A stretch of 64,000 nucleotides of DNA, from positions 1 through 64,000 of the forward strand of contig AZLU01000087.1 of assembly GCA_002224055.1 (NCBI GenBank), given 5' to 3'. Shown here piece by piece: positions 12,004 through 23,680 of the stretch. The position numbers were made by a program, and so were the translations under genes. How positions within the stretch are numbered: the stretch's first letter is position 1; each line of letters opens with the position of its first letter. The notes beneath the pieces are model-generated. The model did no database searches and was not told the DNA's origin. It saw only the letters and a program-made list of their open reading frames with translations. This DNA is from Pezizomycotina sp. ARF18. Lineage: Eukaryota; Ascomycota.

Positions 12004-13086
12004 GCCTCGCCGCACTCAGTCTGAAAGACAAATTCGCGAAAGTTTGTTCCCAACTCCTCTTCTCATCTTCTAGCTGCACCTTTTCTAACCGCAGACCTCT
12101 TTCTCCACTATTATCTCGTTATTTTCCTGCCTTAGATTTTCATTCTGCGTGATTTGATCTTCGCTTTGCCGTTTTAATCTGACGTTCTCATCCGTTAACG
12201 TCCTATTTTCATTCCTTAATCTTCTATTCTCAGTCGTTAAACCGTCGATTTGTCGTCTGTAACCGCGTTCGTTCCGCCTCAACCAAGCTCTTCGCTGTCG
12301 TCTCGTTCTCCAACGCTTGCGACAGGTTATCGATGTTATTCCGTAAATTCCACGATAGTACACTCCTTCCCGCTTAATAACTCCTTCAACACATCAACAT
12401 GTGCATCCGGTACCTGTTCCATCGCCTTATCCAAATCCTTCATCAGTTCCATACCCCTCAACGCACATTTGTACCAAACTGTTCCGTAATGTCCTATCGC
12501 TTCCGGGCGTAGAATTGTAAACAGCGTCTACAACCTCGTTCACTCCGTGCTTCCAATTATCCGACAACCAGCACGAGAATTTCTGCGCGCGGCGGATTTT
12601 AGGTGCGGGATGAGGTACTTTCCCTATGGCGTACATCGCGACGTTCGTGAGGACGGCTTGGAGGGTGAGGTGTTTGAGGGAATTACTCCCGTCGGGTAGG
12701 CATGGCCCGGGGGAGAGGACCTCGTTTATGCCGTCGTCGTAGTCGCCGTGGTAGAGGAACGTTACCATGCGTCCAATGTCGTCGGGGTCGTCTTCTTGGA
12801 GGGTTACGACGCCTGTCGATGCTTCCTATATATGTAACGTGGTCAGAACACCTGTGCTCATTCGGTAGGGAGAGAGGAAACAATCGCCGAATCATCGGGG
12901 TATAGAGGGAAAAGATTTTCGAAAGCAGGATTGGGAAATACCATGAACTTGCTCTCGACCATGCGGCAAAGTAGTCGGACTGCGTGCACACGACGGCTCG
13001 GTGAAGGTTAAAGTCTGATCGCCGCAGATTATCCGGAAGTCGGAGTACTTCTCCGAGTTTTCCAGGGCAGCTATGCCCGCGAACAT
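12004..13086 (-). pseudogene. BTB/POZ-domain gene copy 6, broken
   Basis: The ATG at 13,086 opens FAGIAALENSEKYSDFRI then ICGDQT. One base is missing there, because the offset frame continues HRAVVCTQSDYFA. A 116-bp intron (12,826-12,941; donor GTATTT, acceptor CTATATATAG) leads to exon 2 starting GAAGC, giving EASTGVVTLQEDDPDDI, RMVTFLYHGDYDDGINEV, LTNVAMYAIGK, VVDAVYNSTPGSDRTLR and after a shift VPDAHVDVLKELL. The C-terminus (12,363-12,085) is a strong coiled coil (GLTTENRRLRNENRTL, then NENLRQENNEIIV), and further heptad-like sequence runs to about 12,004. Frameshifts in exon 1 and before the coiled coil break it. Compared with copy 10, the domain order is the same. Confidence 0.75.
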
Positions 13087-14908
13087 GATGGCTCCTATTA
13101 TCTCCCGCGACTCGATTGTAATGATAGACATAAACCGGCGGATGGCTCTCGAGAATGTTTTAAGGATTCTTTCGAATCGTAGTTGGTGTTTCATGGCAAC
13201 GTGGGGAGAAATCTAGAAAAATAATATCGTAATGCTGTAAAACAAAGTGAATGGAAGGTTTTGTTGGATGGATTGGATTCCAACACCCCCTCCTTCGCTC
13301 TTAGGCCTTTCTCTTAGCTCGAGCCTCGAAGCCTCGCGGCACTTGTACTTTTGCCTAAGACAACGGGGCGAACAACAAACACATGAAAGCGTATTGGATG
13401 GGGCTACCACTGCAGACGGGGTCACAAGATTCGGTATGATTCGCGGGAGCTAAGGAGAAGCCAACGCCGAAAGCCAAAAAGTAGGGTAATCGAAAGGGAA
13501 TATACTTGTATATTTGTCCACGAACTTTGCGCACGATTTGTGGCCGATCGCACGAGGCATTTTTTTTCTTTTTTGCGGTTATTGATACGATCGTATTTTA
13601 TGAATCCTTAAACCACGTTAACCCTAGTTTAGCTGTACTCTACTGTACCACTGCTTTTTTTCCTACGTCTGCCGCATCCATCGCAGCCTCGTTCCTAGCC
13701 AATTCGAAATCGATTTGGGTGATAAATCGGCGGTGCAACGTGGTCGAAGGGCTCGAAGCGATCCGGAACGCCTCGGTAAGGGAAATCCTGATCGAATTAG
13801 AAATTGCCAATCCGTCCGGAGATAAATGGGCGAATAAGCGGGCCAATAATCATCAATGGCGAGCTGGACGATCGCGATAGGTTTCCTTGGTCTCCGTCAC
13901 CTTTCGGATGGCTGAAAGCATCGCAGATATTATTTATGGTCCTTTTCGATCTCATGACCCGGATATTGTGAGTAACTTGAATGTCGGATAACCGCGCGTT
14001 ACTTTGCGAGGCGTCTGCTCAGAGTTTCAGTCTTTGAGAAGGAGACGGAGGAAGGCTTCGGCAAATATTGCAGTGACCTGAGGTGAACCCCGTAGCAAAC
14101 GGATTCCTGCCAGTATACGACCCACTATAGGTAACACTCCCGAGGTTTCTCATTTGATAGGGAAATCCGCAGGTAAAAGCCATCGCAATCGCAGAGGCCT
14201 CCCGAAAGATCTTGGAACAACGAATTGAAAGTCTATTCGAAAACGGCACTAAAAATCCGCCGGTGAACATCTATCGTTATGAAAATCACCAACAAGAAAC
14301 TGAGATTTATCGGTTTATATAAATCGACTTCATCTTAATATTCCCTGAGCTTGAGAGAGAGGGAATGACATATTGGCTAGGTTCATACCTATGTCTATGT
14401 TGAAGTTATCATATTCAACCCTCGGGGTTGGCACACTGCCTACTACAGCCAGTTATAAAACCGCGCGAATCGCGGGTCAGTATCAAAATTCAATACCAGC
14501 CAGTCACAAAACACGGGCCCACGGCCGCGCTGCCGGCAACACCGCAAATGGATTGGTGACTCCGTCGTATTTTCGGGGAAGCGTGAGACCTTGTACCATA
14601 CCTCACAGCGTTACATGGCCTAGGATTGTGATATAATCCCCTCATCCCACCACCGCATTGCTTTATCGAACTCTGTGCGGCTCCGCAGTATCCCGGGTTC
14701 TTTGTCAAGGGTTCGGTCAACGGTTTTACATCACGAGAAAAAGAAGGAAAAAAGTCTTTTCAGCCACCTCTTGTCCCCGCCTGACAGCCTGGCGTCATGA
14801 TCATGACAAGATTTTCTGAGACCCTTATAAGGACGGATACACCATACCACATGTTGAAGCAAACAAATAGTCTCTACAATCTTTATTACGATCACAGTCC
14901 AAAGCAAG
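13087..14908. other. Intergenic, possible coding scraps
   Basis: No complete gene. Two plus-strand scraps look protein-like. One is at about 13,650-13,880 (NVVEGLEAIRNASVREI, then LIELEIANPSGDK). The other is at about 14,160-14,325 (VKAIAIAEASRKILEQRI). They could be remnants of one helical protein, but no family is recognised. Confidence 0.25.
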
Positions 14909-15671
14909 ATGCCGTCTCTACGAAAAACGTACCGCAAACACAAACCCAAGCTCACGAAGCCGGAATCGCGTCCAATTTCTCCAATCTCTCTTCCCCGCAC
15001 CCGTTTGGTGACGTATATCCCACCAGAGCTCATCGAAACCGACATCTACCCGGTCGCACCTCAGCCGACGAAGCCGCTCGTCAGCACGCCAGTATTATCT
15101 CTCCCGGTAGATTTATTTCTCGCTATCGATTCCTTCCTCAGTGAAGCGGACCACCAATGCCTCCGGATGACATGCAAGGCGCTACGGTCGTGCCTACCCA
15201 CCCAAGCGCAGCTACACCCTCAATTAACGCCGTTCCGACCGTACCTAACACGACTTCTTGCCCCCGAAAAAGCAAACCGAACCCGATGGCGGCACCAGTG
15301 CGAACTGCAAGACTTTATTTGTCGCCTCATGCCACCGGATGCGTACGACCAACTCCGCGCCGTCGCAGAAATTAAAACCCTGGAGACACTTGAGGCAGCG
15401 GTCCTGGAAAAAGGACAAGTCGATGGGTCCCTGCTTGTGTTGCGGCACGACCAATTCTCCTGCGGGAAATTACATTAGCAAGTTCGTCTGTGCACCGTGC
15501 TGGATAACCCTTAGCCGGTGGAGTCATTGCGACGGGTGCACGGACGAGGCGAGCGTCTTTAGCGTCGGTGGCGGCCGCTATATTAGGATGGCAGCCGCTG
15601 GTAGATCCCCCAATAATCTGCGCGAATGTTGCATTAAAAAAAAAAAAAACGAGCGGATGAGTGGAGTCTAA
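14909..15671 (+). pseudogene. F-box protein gene, frameshifted
   Basis: The frame from the ATG at 14,909 gives 189 residues with a clear F-box at about 61-96 (LSLPVDLFLAIDSFL, then CLRMTCKALRSCL). F-box domains bind Skp1 and recruit substrates to SCF ubiquitin ligases. A helical stretch follows. The frame then runs into a stop at 15,476-15,478, but an overlapping frame carries on with a cysteine-rich C-terminus (CLCCGTTNSPAGNYIS, CAPCW, CDGCTDEA) to 15,671. The C-x2-C pairs resemble the zinc-binding tail common in fungal F-box proteins. A single frameshift near 15,430 would explain both halves, so this is either a fresh pseudogene or a base error. The start was chosen because it is the first ATG of the long frame. 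Confidence 0.7.
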
Positions 15672-16038
15672 TCAAAGCACCCTGACCGGAAATCCGCACG
15701 GCTAGGGAAACAATAATCGATCATGAATATACTTGTAAATAATCCTGAACCTCAATAGAAAAGTATTTAGCGCTGCCATAAACGTTCCCAGACCCCATAA
15801 AATGACCTGGCATGAGCACCAGTGCCCCTCCTCGCAATGATATCCGAGAATTCACGTTCATAACCTGAGGATTCAACAGAACCCGCCTTCAGGAATGCCT
15901 TGCGACTCTATCTCTGACATCCACTACTGCAGGACTCGCTGTCATGAAGCGGATTCCGGCAAACATATAACCAATCAACACACAAAAGGTGGTGTCCGAA
16001 TAACATCACGAATCCAGAAAACGCCACTTTACGCCATC

Positions 16039-16278
16039 ATGTTAAAAATTTTTTTTCTTTTCGTTTGTCTTTCGCACGTCGTCGTCCCCTCTAACGTAAA
16101 ATTTATTTACACATCCCAGTCCTCCGTCGCCCAATCTTTCTCGGTTGAGGTGGAAGTGCCGAGTGTGCCGAGCCATGCAGGGGAAAAGTTTTATATGGTT
16201 TTGTCAACCGTATTCCGCCTAGATCGACCGTTAGCCGCGAGTCGCTCGTACAAAAACAAGTCCACCACAGACGAATGA
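16039..16278 (+). CDS. Possible small secreted protein
   Basis: A 79-residue frame from the ATG at 16,039 begins with a typical signal-peptide-like segment (MLKIFFLFVCLSHVVVPS): a Lys, a hydrophobic core and a small-residue end. The mature part has no cysteine and no recognisable domain. The frame is open further upstream to 15,895, but that extension would hide the hydrophobic segment internally. It stands alone between an F-box relic and a rhodopsin-like gene. Short frames of this length also arise by chance, so it is a weak call. Confidence 0.25.
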   Translation: MLKIFFLFVCLSHVVVPSNVKFIYTSQSSVAQSFSVEVEVPSVPSHAGEKFYMVLSTVFRLDRPLAASRSYKNKSTTDE

Positions 16279-16646
16279 GGACAAACATGAGAGAAGAATG
16301 GTATTATTTGCGGAGACTTCATTTTAACGTAACGCCTTAACATGAAATTTGCCGAGACATGAAAATGTTCACTAGGGAACGACCTAACCAGGACTAAAGT
16401 GACATCGTTAGGGCGCTAATGTTTAGCTTACTAGTTTGCGTAGTGGGTCTTTGTGCGAGTATATCTCGGAGGAAATTGATTTATATCGTAATATAAGGAG
16501 AAAAACGAAGTATATAGAGAGAGTCCTTGGACCTTTAGCGTAGAAAACTCCTTTCCCCTGGTAGAGGTTTCTGGTCTTCGTCTAGAGAACGTTATCACAT
16601 ATTCCCAAATCTCAGCAATGAATAATATCCAAAATGGTCAACGAAA
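16279..16646. other. Upstream region of the 7-TM gene
   Basis: AT-rich leader with no gene; presumably includes the promoter of the rhodopsin-like gene that starts at 16,647. No definite TATA element was picked out. Confidence 0.3.
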
Positions 16647-17766
16647 ATGGTGGACTTATTAGCAGATGGCTATCCATTCATAGTGAGTATCCCAACCCCT
16701 GCATCGATATATTGGACGCGTAAGCTGTTCATGAGATCCAAGTGCTAACTCTAATCCCTAGGCCTTCGAATGGACAATCTTCTCCATCGTAACAATCCTC
16801 GTCATAATCCGCCTCTACGTCCAACTCCGCTTCCGCTACCGCCCCTGGCGCGAGGACTTCGTCATCGCAGCATGGCTCATGTACCTCGAAGAAACCGTCG
16901 GCGGCTCCCTCATGAACGGCTGGAACCTCTACAACGTCAAGCTCCAACTAAGCGACGATTTCACATGGACCCAACACCAAGTCACCGCCCTCTTAAAGGC
17001 CCGTTTCATCGGTAGCCTTTTCTAAAAGCAGATATTATACTGCTGCAAGGCGGCCCTGCTATGCTTCTACATGGACTTAGTTCGGCACCGCGGAAAGATA
17101 TGGTGGGCGATAATCGTCAGTTGGGTCTGGGTAGTCGCGGGTATGATATACCAGATCCTGACGATACTGCTATCGTGCCTGCCCGTCTACCGTAACTGTA
17201 CGTACTCCGAGCTCTGCAATAATACTTACGGCGGCCTATCTACGAAATTAGACATGGGCTCGTACGCGATACACGTGTTCACGGACGTGCTAGTGTACCT
17301 CCTCCCCTTCTTGATCCTCGCGCAGCTGCGCAACGTAACGCCTCAACAAAAGAAAGGGATATACTTCATGTTCGCCCTCGGCTTCTTCAATAGCATGTCA
17401 GCGGTCGTGATGACGATATTTCAGGTTAGGTTCAATAGCGATACGGTTATGACTGACCTTCATTTCAATTACGCTATGAAGTTTATTATTCCGTTCCAGG
17501 CGGGGACAGCGGTGGCGATAATTTGCATGCCATATTTGAGGAGGTTGAAGCTCGGAACGAGAGCGAAGGATCTCAGGCTAGAGTTAAACACGGGTAATAT
17601 CACCGTGCATGTCAAGGCTGCTGGCGCTAGTGATGATGTTGAGGCTGGGCTGGGATACTCGGAGACCACGAGCAGTAGTGAGCCTGTTAGGAAGGGATAC
17701 GACTCGGAACCGGGGAAGTCGGAACCGACGGTTGTAGCTATCGAAGAGAAGCATCACGCTATGTGA
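16647..17766 (+). pseudogene. Fungal rhodopsin-like (SAT4-type) 7-TM protein, one internal stop
   Basis: A short first exon (16,647-16,682, MVDLLADGYPFI) is followed by a 79-bp intron with donor GTGAGT, branch GCTAACT and acceptor CCCTAG (ends 16,761). Exon 2 reads FEWTIFSIVTILVIIRLYV (TM1), then WREDFVIAAWLMYLE (TM2), and continues through TM3 to TM7 (WWAIIVSWVWVVAGMIYQIL, HVFTDVLVYLLPFLILAQL, MKFIIPFQAGTAVAIICM) and a charged cytoplasmic tail ending EEKHHAM. The layout and the W-R-E-D-x-x-I-A-A-W motif fit the fungal integral-membrane rhodopsin-like family. These are not photoreceptors in most cases and their function is poorly known. The only flaw seen is TAA at 17,023-17,025 inside TM3; the frame is open on both sides. 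It may be a young pseudogene or a base error. Confidence 0.75.
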
Positions 17767-19397
17767 ATTGATGATATACCATCATTTTAGTACCTATCCT
17801 TAATAACACAATATAAGGAATTTCAAGAACTTCAAGGACTGTCTACGAAACTCAACTATGGAATGAACCTCTAAGAAGTGTCGTTCCCCGTGCAAATCCT
17901 TATTCGATTTATACATGTATCTTGGATATGCGAAGCTGTTGGACGCTCAGTTTTATGCAATTGCAATCATATCGTGCTTTGCCTGGTTTTGGGGTTAAAG
18001 CTCGAAAGACGTTAAGGTTTGCAAATTTGGTAGTTAGAAACTAGCACATAGACGCTTATACATAAAATGACCATTCTTTTTCCGTATCATTCCGCGAACT
18101 ACCTCACAAGAATAAACCTCTACGCTTACGAACAATCGAAGAATAATATACTCCTTCCATCGGCCGTAATTCCACGATATTCATGCTGGTCAGCTCGGTT
18201 AGAATAAATAGGCTCGCCCAATACTTGAAAATGGCATTATTTGACCCCTATTTCGTGGAATATTTCGATTTCTCATTCTAACATGAAGGTTCCTATCGCG
18301 GCGCTACTTTACAACTTTGCCAGGCCACAATAAATGTAGATGATTCGAAAAATTCCAGATGATTCAATATGTACTCCACATATTATCTATGTATCACAGC
18401 ATATTCTGAAACTTCCTTCTCAAACGGTAAATTTCTAGCTCCACGTGGGACCGCCTCATGCTTGGTGAAGCAATGGGTGTTCTAGGTGAGGCGATTGGAG
18501 GCCTATCTCGGAGGGGCTACCACATCCTCAAAGTTTCCATTGTAGTTATTCTGCGATATCGTACTGTCTTTCGGCACTAGAAACTGGCCTTTTAACTTAT
18601 TACTTCTCCCTGTACCGGTTATTAATACATTGGCAGGATACCTACTATGTAGGCAAATGGACGTCCATAAACTGGCATGGAGATTAAGTCCTAGACAGCA
18701 ATGAAGCTCCGTTGGGTGCGGCGAGGTTTAGATGTTCTAGTGAGTGCTAGGCTACTAGCTAGTAGTAGTATTCAATCTAGACACGTCGTAAAAGACCCCA
18801 CCCGCCAAAGCTCTCCGACATGGGACCAGCCCAGAACACGATACTGTTCAAGTTGTTTAGCACCGATTGCCAACCTGTCTACTTATTATTTCTCTTGTGT
18901 CTTTTTAGCGGATCGCGGAGGCAAATTGACTTACGGAAGAGTAGAGCTTCTACCATGGGTCAGATATAACCAAGACGGATACCATGATCGCACGAAGAGC
19001 GAATTCTTTGTAGCTATGAAACATTGCAGGAAATAGCTAGCGTGAATTTATAGTTGTCGGTTTTATATAAAATGTAGTGAGCGGTGTAGACCCGACAAAG
19101 CTAGCGACGAAAGTAACGAAATATTACCTTGACGGCTTCGGAAATCTTCGAGCTGACCACTTGTTGACGTTCCTATCCCAGAAATAACACATCTCTATAA
19201 CCTACTTTCTTCAATCACTAGAACTCCCTACTGCTTATGACATTTTATAAATAGCCACTCTAGAGATCCCTCCATACTAAACCCTTGAGATTTCCTAGAG
19301 AAAGGCCCCGCAAAGAATTATCAATATTTGGATGATAACAGCTATATCAGGTTCCCGACGTTATACGACATCTCGGCCTCCCGATCATCACAGTTTA
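17767..19397. other. Intergenic, no supported gene
   Basis: About 1.6 kb of AT-rich sequence. A frame at 18,701-19,036 has no recognisable content. No repeats stand out. Confidence 0.35.
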
Positions 19398-20249
19398 TCA
19401 TGACAGAGCTTTTAGCCCCTCCGACATGCCGGATACATACGTTTCCCAGGGTTTACATCACTTCTGGCGTCTCGAATCTTCACCGACTTCGTCATAAAAT
19501 GCGATGGGGAGATATTCTACGTTCACAAGGCAATTCTGTGCTCGCAATCGGATTTCTTTAATGCGCTTTGTCGTTCAAGGTAAGAGCCCAGCCGGGAACC
19601 TTTAGTTAAAGAATTGATATACGTTTCATGAGTTTGCAATAATATCCACCTCTAACACGCTTCACGCTACCATATAGGAGGCAGAGGAATCCGTAGTTGA
19701 TTTGGTCGAAGAACAGCAGGAGCAAATTTCCATGGAGCTCGATTATTTCTACACCCACAATTACGTCGATATGATCAGCGACAAATGCAATTCGGAATGC
19801 CGAATCTGCACAGTGAGGGCACAATTTCTAAATACCGCAATGTACGCACTCGGGGACAGGCTAATAATCCCCGGATTGAAGAAGCTAGTAATGCGTAAAT
19901 TCGCGACCCATCCACCGGATATGTGGCTCCCGGGAAAGACCGAGGTCCTTCGTGGGTATATTCAACAATCCCTACAAGCGATAAGGGCCTTCGAGGGATC
20001 ATTCTTAGCGTATGTGTCGAGCACGAGGAGGCGCTGCAGCAGGATGCGGAGTACTTAAAGGCGCTCGAAGAGATTCATGAGACTCATATCGATACCTTAA
20101 AGGCGCGGCGCGCGGACGGAGATAAGAAGATGGCCGCGCTGAGGCTTCAGGCAGACCAGTACGAAGATCTATCAGCGGACTTTTATGTACTCGAGGATCG
20201 GCTTTTTGAAACTACTATGGATTACTGGGAGTTAATCAGAGGGATCTAG
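19398..20249 (+). pseudogene. BTB/POZ-domain gene copy 7, nearly intact
   Basis: The likely start is the ATG at 19,398; a shift precedes the BTB core, which reads SRIFTDFVIKCDGEIFYV, then HKAILCSQSDFFNALC. The intron is canonical at 19,580-19,677 (98 bp, donor GTAAGA, branch CTAACAC, acceptor CATATAG). Exon 2 (EAEESVVDLVEEQQEQI, then DYFYTHNYVDM) is open through AQFLNTAMYALGDRLIIP and KTEVLRG. After a shift near 19,955 the next frame continues VYSTIPTSDKGLRGIILS, IHETHIDTLKARRADGD and a coiled coil (LQADQYEDLSADFYVL) to the stop at 20,249. With only about two shifts it is among the best-kept members of the family. Confidence 0.75.
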
Positions 20250-20990
20250 AAATTGCCGCATTCAGCAAAAATGGTTCTTTACGATGGTCAGTCACTCATT
20301 CAGTACCGTATTACAAGACGATGAGCACTGGAAGTTGCCATATTATTGCACAAACTAGCCTCAGTATAGCAGAGGGCTCATCCGCAACACACTTGGCGGG
20401 AGATATTTGAAAGACTAGGCAAGCTTTCAAAATATGTTCACACTAGAGTCTACTTACGGTAGGTTCACTATTGGAATTTTACACATATACGGCTTATACT
20501 TTATACGAACTTCGGATTAAGAGGCAAAGCCCCCATGTAATGGAAGGCTCAAACCTTTGCCGACCGCTGATTTGAAGCCTGACACCTCTGGGATGGTCTC
20601 AAGTATTAAAATCGCCTCTCTTCTGATCTTGGTCTGAGAAGCGTGGTAAAACGAAGGGGAAAAAAGACGATGAGTGACACAGAGAAGAAAAAAACAAACA
20701 AAAAAACAAACAAACAAACAGTTGGAGCTAGAAAGTATTTATATTTCTTAGAAATGAATCTATCAAGAAAAAAAAAGAAATGGGCATTCTTAAGAAACAT
20801 TATCATTATTTAAATCTTAATCGCCAACAAACACTGGAGGATGCAATCACATTGTAAAGATATCAAGGAATTCCTCTTATCGCCCTGATAATCAATACTT
20901 CATCCAAAGTAAAAGCAGAGAGCGTGTTACTTACAGAATATACACCACTCCTTGTCTTCAAGGCAAACTGAGAGAGGGATATCTCCAAGT
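20250..20990. other. Intergenic, A-rich low complexity
   Basis: Contains A-rich runs with repeated CAAA units at about 20,685-20,720. The T-rich complement gives misleading hydrophobic frames. No gene seen. Confidence 0.4.
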
Positions 20991-22091
20991 ATGAGCTTTG
21001 CAGAACGTCCTGCAGGTCAGTTTGCCATAACGTACACTAGAGAGCCAGATGTTACGATCATTTGTAAAAAGTACATGTTCAAAATATCGAAGGGGGTGGT
21101 TTGCTCGCAATCGGAATATCTCAGGACGTCATGCAGGGCGGTTTGAAGGCATTTGATTCTAAATGACTTTAACTTTTGGAGCCTGTATCTAATAGTGACT
21201 GCAACACAAGGAAACATACACACATATGATCGAACTGCAGAACGATGACCCGGTGGTCATCAGAATGGTTGCCAAATTTTACACTGGGGCTACTACGACG
21301 AGATGGACTATGGGCAAGATGACGTCGAGATGCCGGAAGTATTGCGTGGCCAGGTTCTCAATGTGGGAGTATACGGGGTGGCGGGCAAGCTCTTCATCCC
21401 AGACCTCAAGTTCCTTGCCGCCCGAAAGTTTGCACACCAGCCAGCTGATTGTTGGATATATGGAGCTGGCGAAGTGCTCTAGGAGATCTACACGACCACG
21501 TTCGAAAGCGATTGAACTTTGAGGAAGCTCATGATTGATATTTGTGTTAAGTACGAGCCGACTTTGGCTTTCAAAGCCTGTGTCGGACGTGAAGCGCTTT
21601 TATCTTTCAACACTGGATATTTCACCACTCTCGAATCCGTTCCACTCGCTCAAATCCGCATTTTGAAGCCCCAGAATATAGAGAAAGGGCGAAAGCTGTC
21701 GGTAATGAAGGCAATGATGGACAGCGAGAGGGAATCCTCAGATACAGATTTAGCAAGACTTACGACAATGTATAACGACTTAAAAAACGACGGTCACCAA
21801 CTGAATAATTATATCGCCTCCGCGTCCGTGAATTTCTCTCTATACACCTATGCTCGCCAGCTACAAATAGGTGCGGGAAGGCATTCTTTAGGTAATAGCG
21901 ATGTCAGCTTACGCATAAGCTCGTATCGCGACCACAAGTCAACAGCAGCTCGACAGAAACCTACGCCAAGAATATCAATATTGTTTCCACCTCTGACGAA
22001 GTGGAAGGTCAAGAAGTTATCAATGAGTGTAGGAAAAAAAGAAGAAAATTTGGAAAAGGAGAAGTGGAAAGGAATGGAAATGGAGAAGTGA
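20991..22091 (+). pseudogene. BTB/POZ-like gene copy 8, broken
   Basis: From the ATG at 20,991 the frame reads MSFAERPAGQFAIT, then PDVTIICKKYMFKISKGV and VCSQSEYLRTSC. This is a divergent BTB core shared with copy 9 (ISKGVVC instead of VHKAIVC). Exon 1 would end at 21,148, where the donor is GC rather than GT (GCATTT); the acceptor CACAAG ends at 21,210. Exon 2 gives ETYTHMIELQNDDPVVI then, shifted, GWGYYDEMDYGQDD-like sequence, GVAGKLFIPDLKFLAARKF and IYGAGEVL, a TAG, and EIYTTTFESD. The last frame (21,519-22,091) is open for 190 residues with CVGREALLSFNTGYF and VPLAQIRILKPQNIEKG, followed by a long Lys- and Glu-rich end. It is not functional as written. Confidence 0.7.
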
Positions 22092-23680
22092 GGGGAATTA
22101 TTTACAATGGAGTCTGAGCCACCAGCAAAAACAATAAGTGCTCATACTTGAAATGTTCTTAAATAGGTACTTCTTAGGTTATGATCAGGAATCTGGCTTT
22201 TCAACCGGTAACTCTTATGATTATTTTTCTGTAATACTTCCGAGTCAATACTCGTGAGACTAAGAGTATTATGTTGGGGGGGTTTCACATGGAAATATCA
22301 CAGGAAGAGGTTTTTCTATTTCCATTTTTATTAAAATACAATATTTCTCATCGCTGTTGTAATTTCAAGGAATTAATGACCACGGGCTCGAGGGTCGGGA
22401 GATTGGATAAATTTGAGGCCACTGAGCGATTATATAATAATCGAACCTGAATATTAATATCATGATTCTCTGGTAGGAAGCTTCCACGCGACGATAAACC
22501 TGTCATGAAGGAGTTTAAAACATTTAAATACTCGTGTATGTTCCATTAGAGAGAAATAGGACATACTCAGGTAACCGCTGGAGAGGCGAGGAAAAAAAGG
22601 TAGATTTTGAATAACACGCACTTGATTCTATATTCTTCCACGTAGCGTGGTATACATTTTAACAAGAGAGGAACACTTTTATTTCTTCATCAAATATTCC
22701 AAATAAAGTCTTAGAAGCGCTCCGAAGTTTTAACATCTACATACTGTGAGGAGCATCTCTTTAAAAATTTTGTGACTCTAGGGGCCTTGCTCGGGGGCTC
22801 ATAGAAGCTGGTAGGGGTGTACGGACAAATTACAGAACGAGCAATATCACTCGAGTTGCGTACAAGTCACTCGAGTTGCGTACAAGTCACTCCAAATTGT
22901 AAGACTTAAACATGTTCGATCTTCATAGACACCGTCAGAATATGGCACAGAGGAGGACCTTGAAATATCATTTGAATCCTTCTTTTCTGTAAAGAGCCTA
23001 TCAGTACCGTGGTCCATATAGCACAATTTTGAATACCAAAACACAGATACAAGATCTAGCCCACTGTGTTAGTGTTGTAGTGAATCATATCTATACGGTA
23101 CTATTACGATAAAGGCTGGGCAGAAGCATAAAATCCCGAGTACGACACTAGAGTCGTCTCTATTTACGATTCACCGAAAGTATATGTAGGATCTACTCCA
23201 CCTTTTAGAGGTTTCCCACATAACATGAGATCTTGACATAGTTTCCTTCGATATTTGATTCGTTCTATACATTTAGAAGCAATATCCAATGCAACAAAGA
23301 CGCGCTTGATCCAATACCTCGATTCCAATATTACCTACATAAGCGCCATAACCAGGCTCTAACTCCGAGGATGAAGACTACTAGGGCGGCTAATTAATTC
23401 GAATTAAACACTAAAAAAAAAAAAAAAAAAAAATCGACGGGATTTGGAAAAACAAGGTACTGAGAATATATTGTTCGGGACTATATGAAAATCAAATGCG
23501 CATTGCGAACGTCCATTGGGCAAACAAACAACCATACAGAGAAACATCAAATCTTGGAACGGTCTACGCAATCACCTGTCAAAGCCAACCTAAAAGCACG
23601 GTAGAGAAAGAACAGTGAAGTTAATCGCTTTGTTTATCGCGATATCGTGTCGGTGTACCTGCCTCCCACTGAGAACAACG
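22092..23680. other. Intergenic, AT-rich
   Basis: No gene is supported. The stretch includes a 20-bp tandem repeat (listed separately) and an A run at about 23,413-23,432. Confidence 0.4.
22847..22892. repeat. 20-bp tandem repeat, 2.3 copies
   Basis: The unit TCACTCGAGTTGCGTACAAG occurs perfectly twice (22,847-22,866 and 22,867-22,886), followed by the first six bases of a third copy. Confidence 0.9.

Noticed and set aside
17014-17031. Possibility that the stop in the 7-TM gene lies in a tiny GTAG...GCAG intron
   Set aside because: The GT...AG interval is only about 20 bases, too short to splice, and its removal would break the frame.
22847-22892. Possible CRISPR-like repeat
   Set aside because: Only 2.3 adjacent copies without spacers in a eukaryotic-type sequence; it is a plain tandem duplication.
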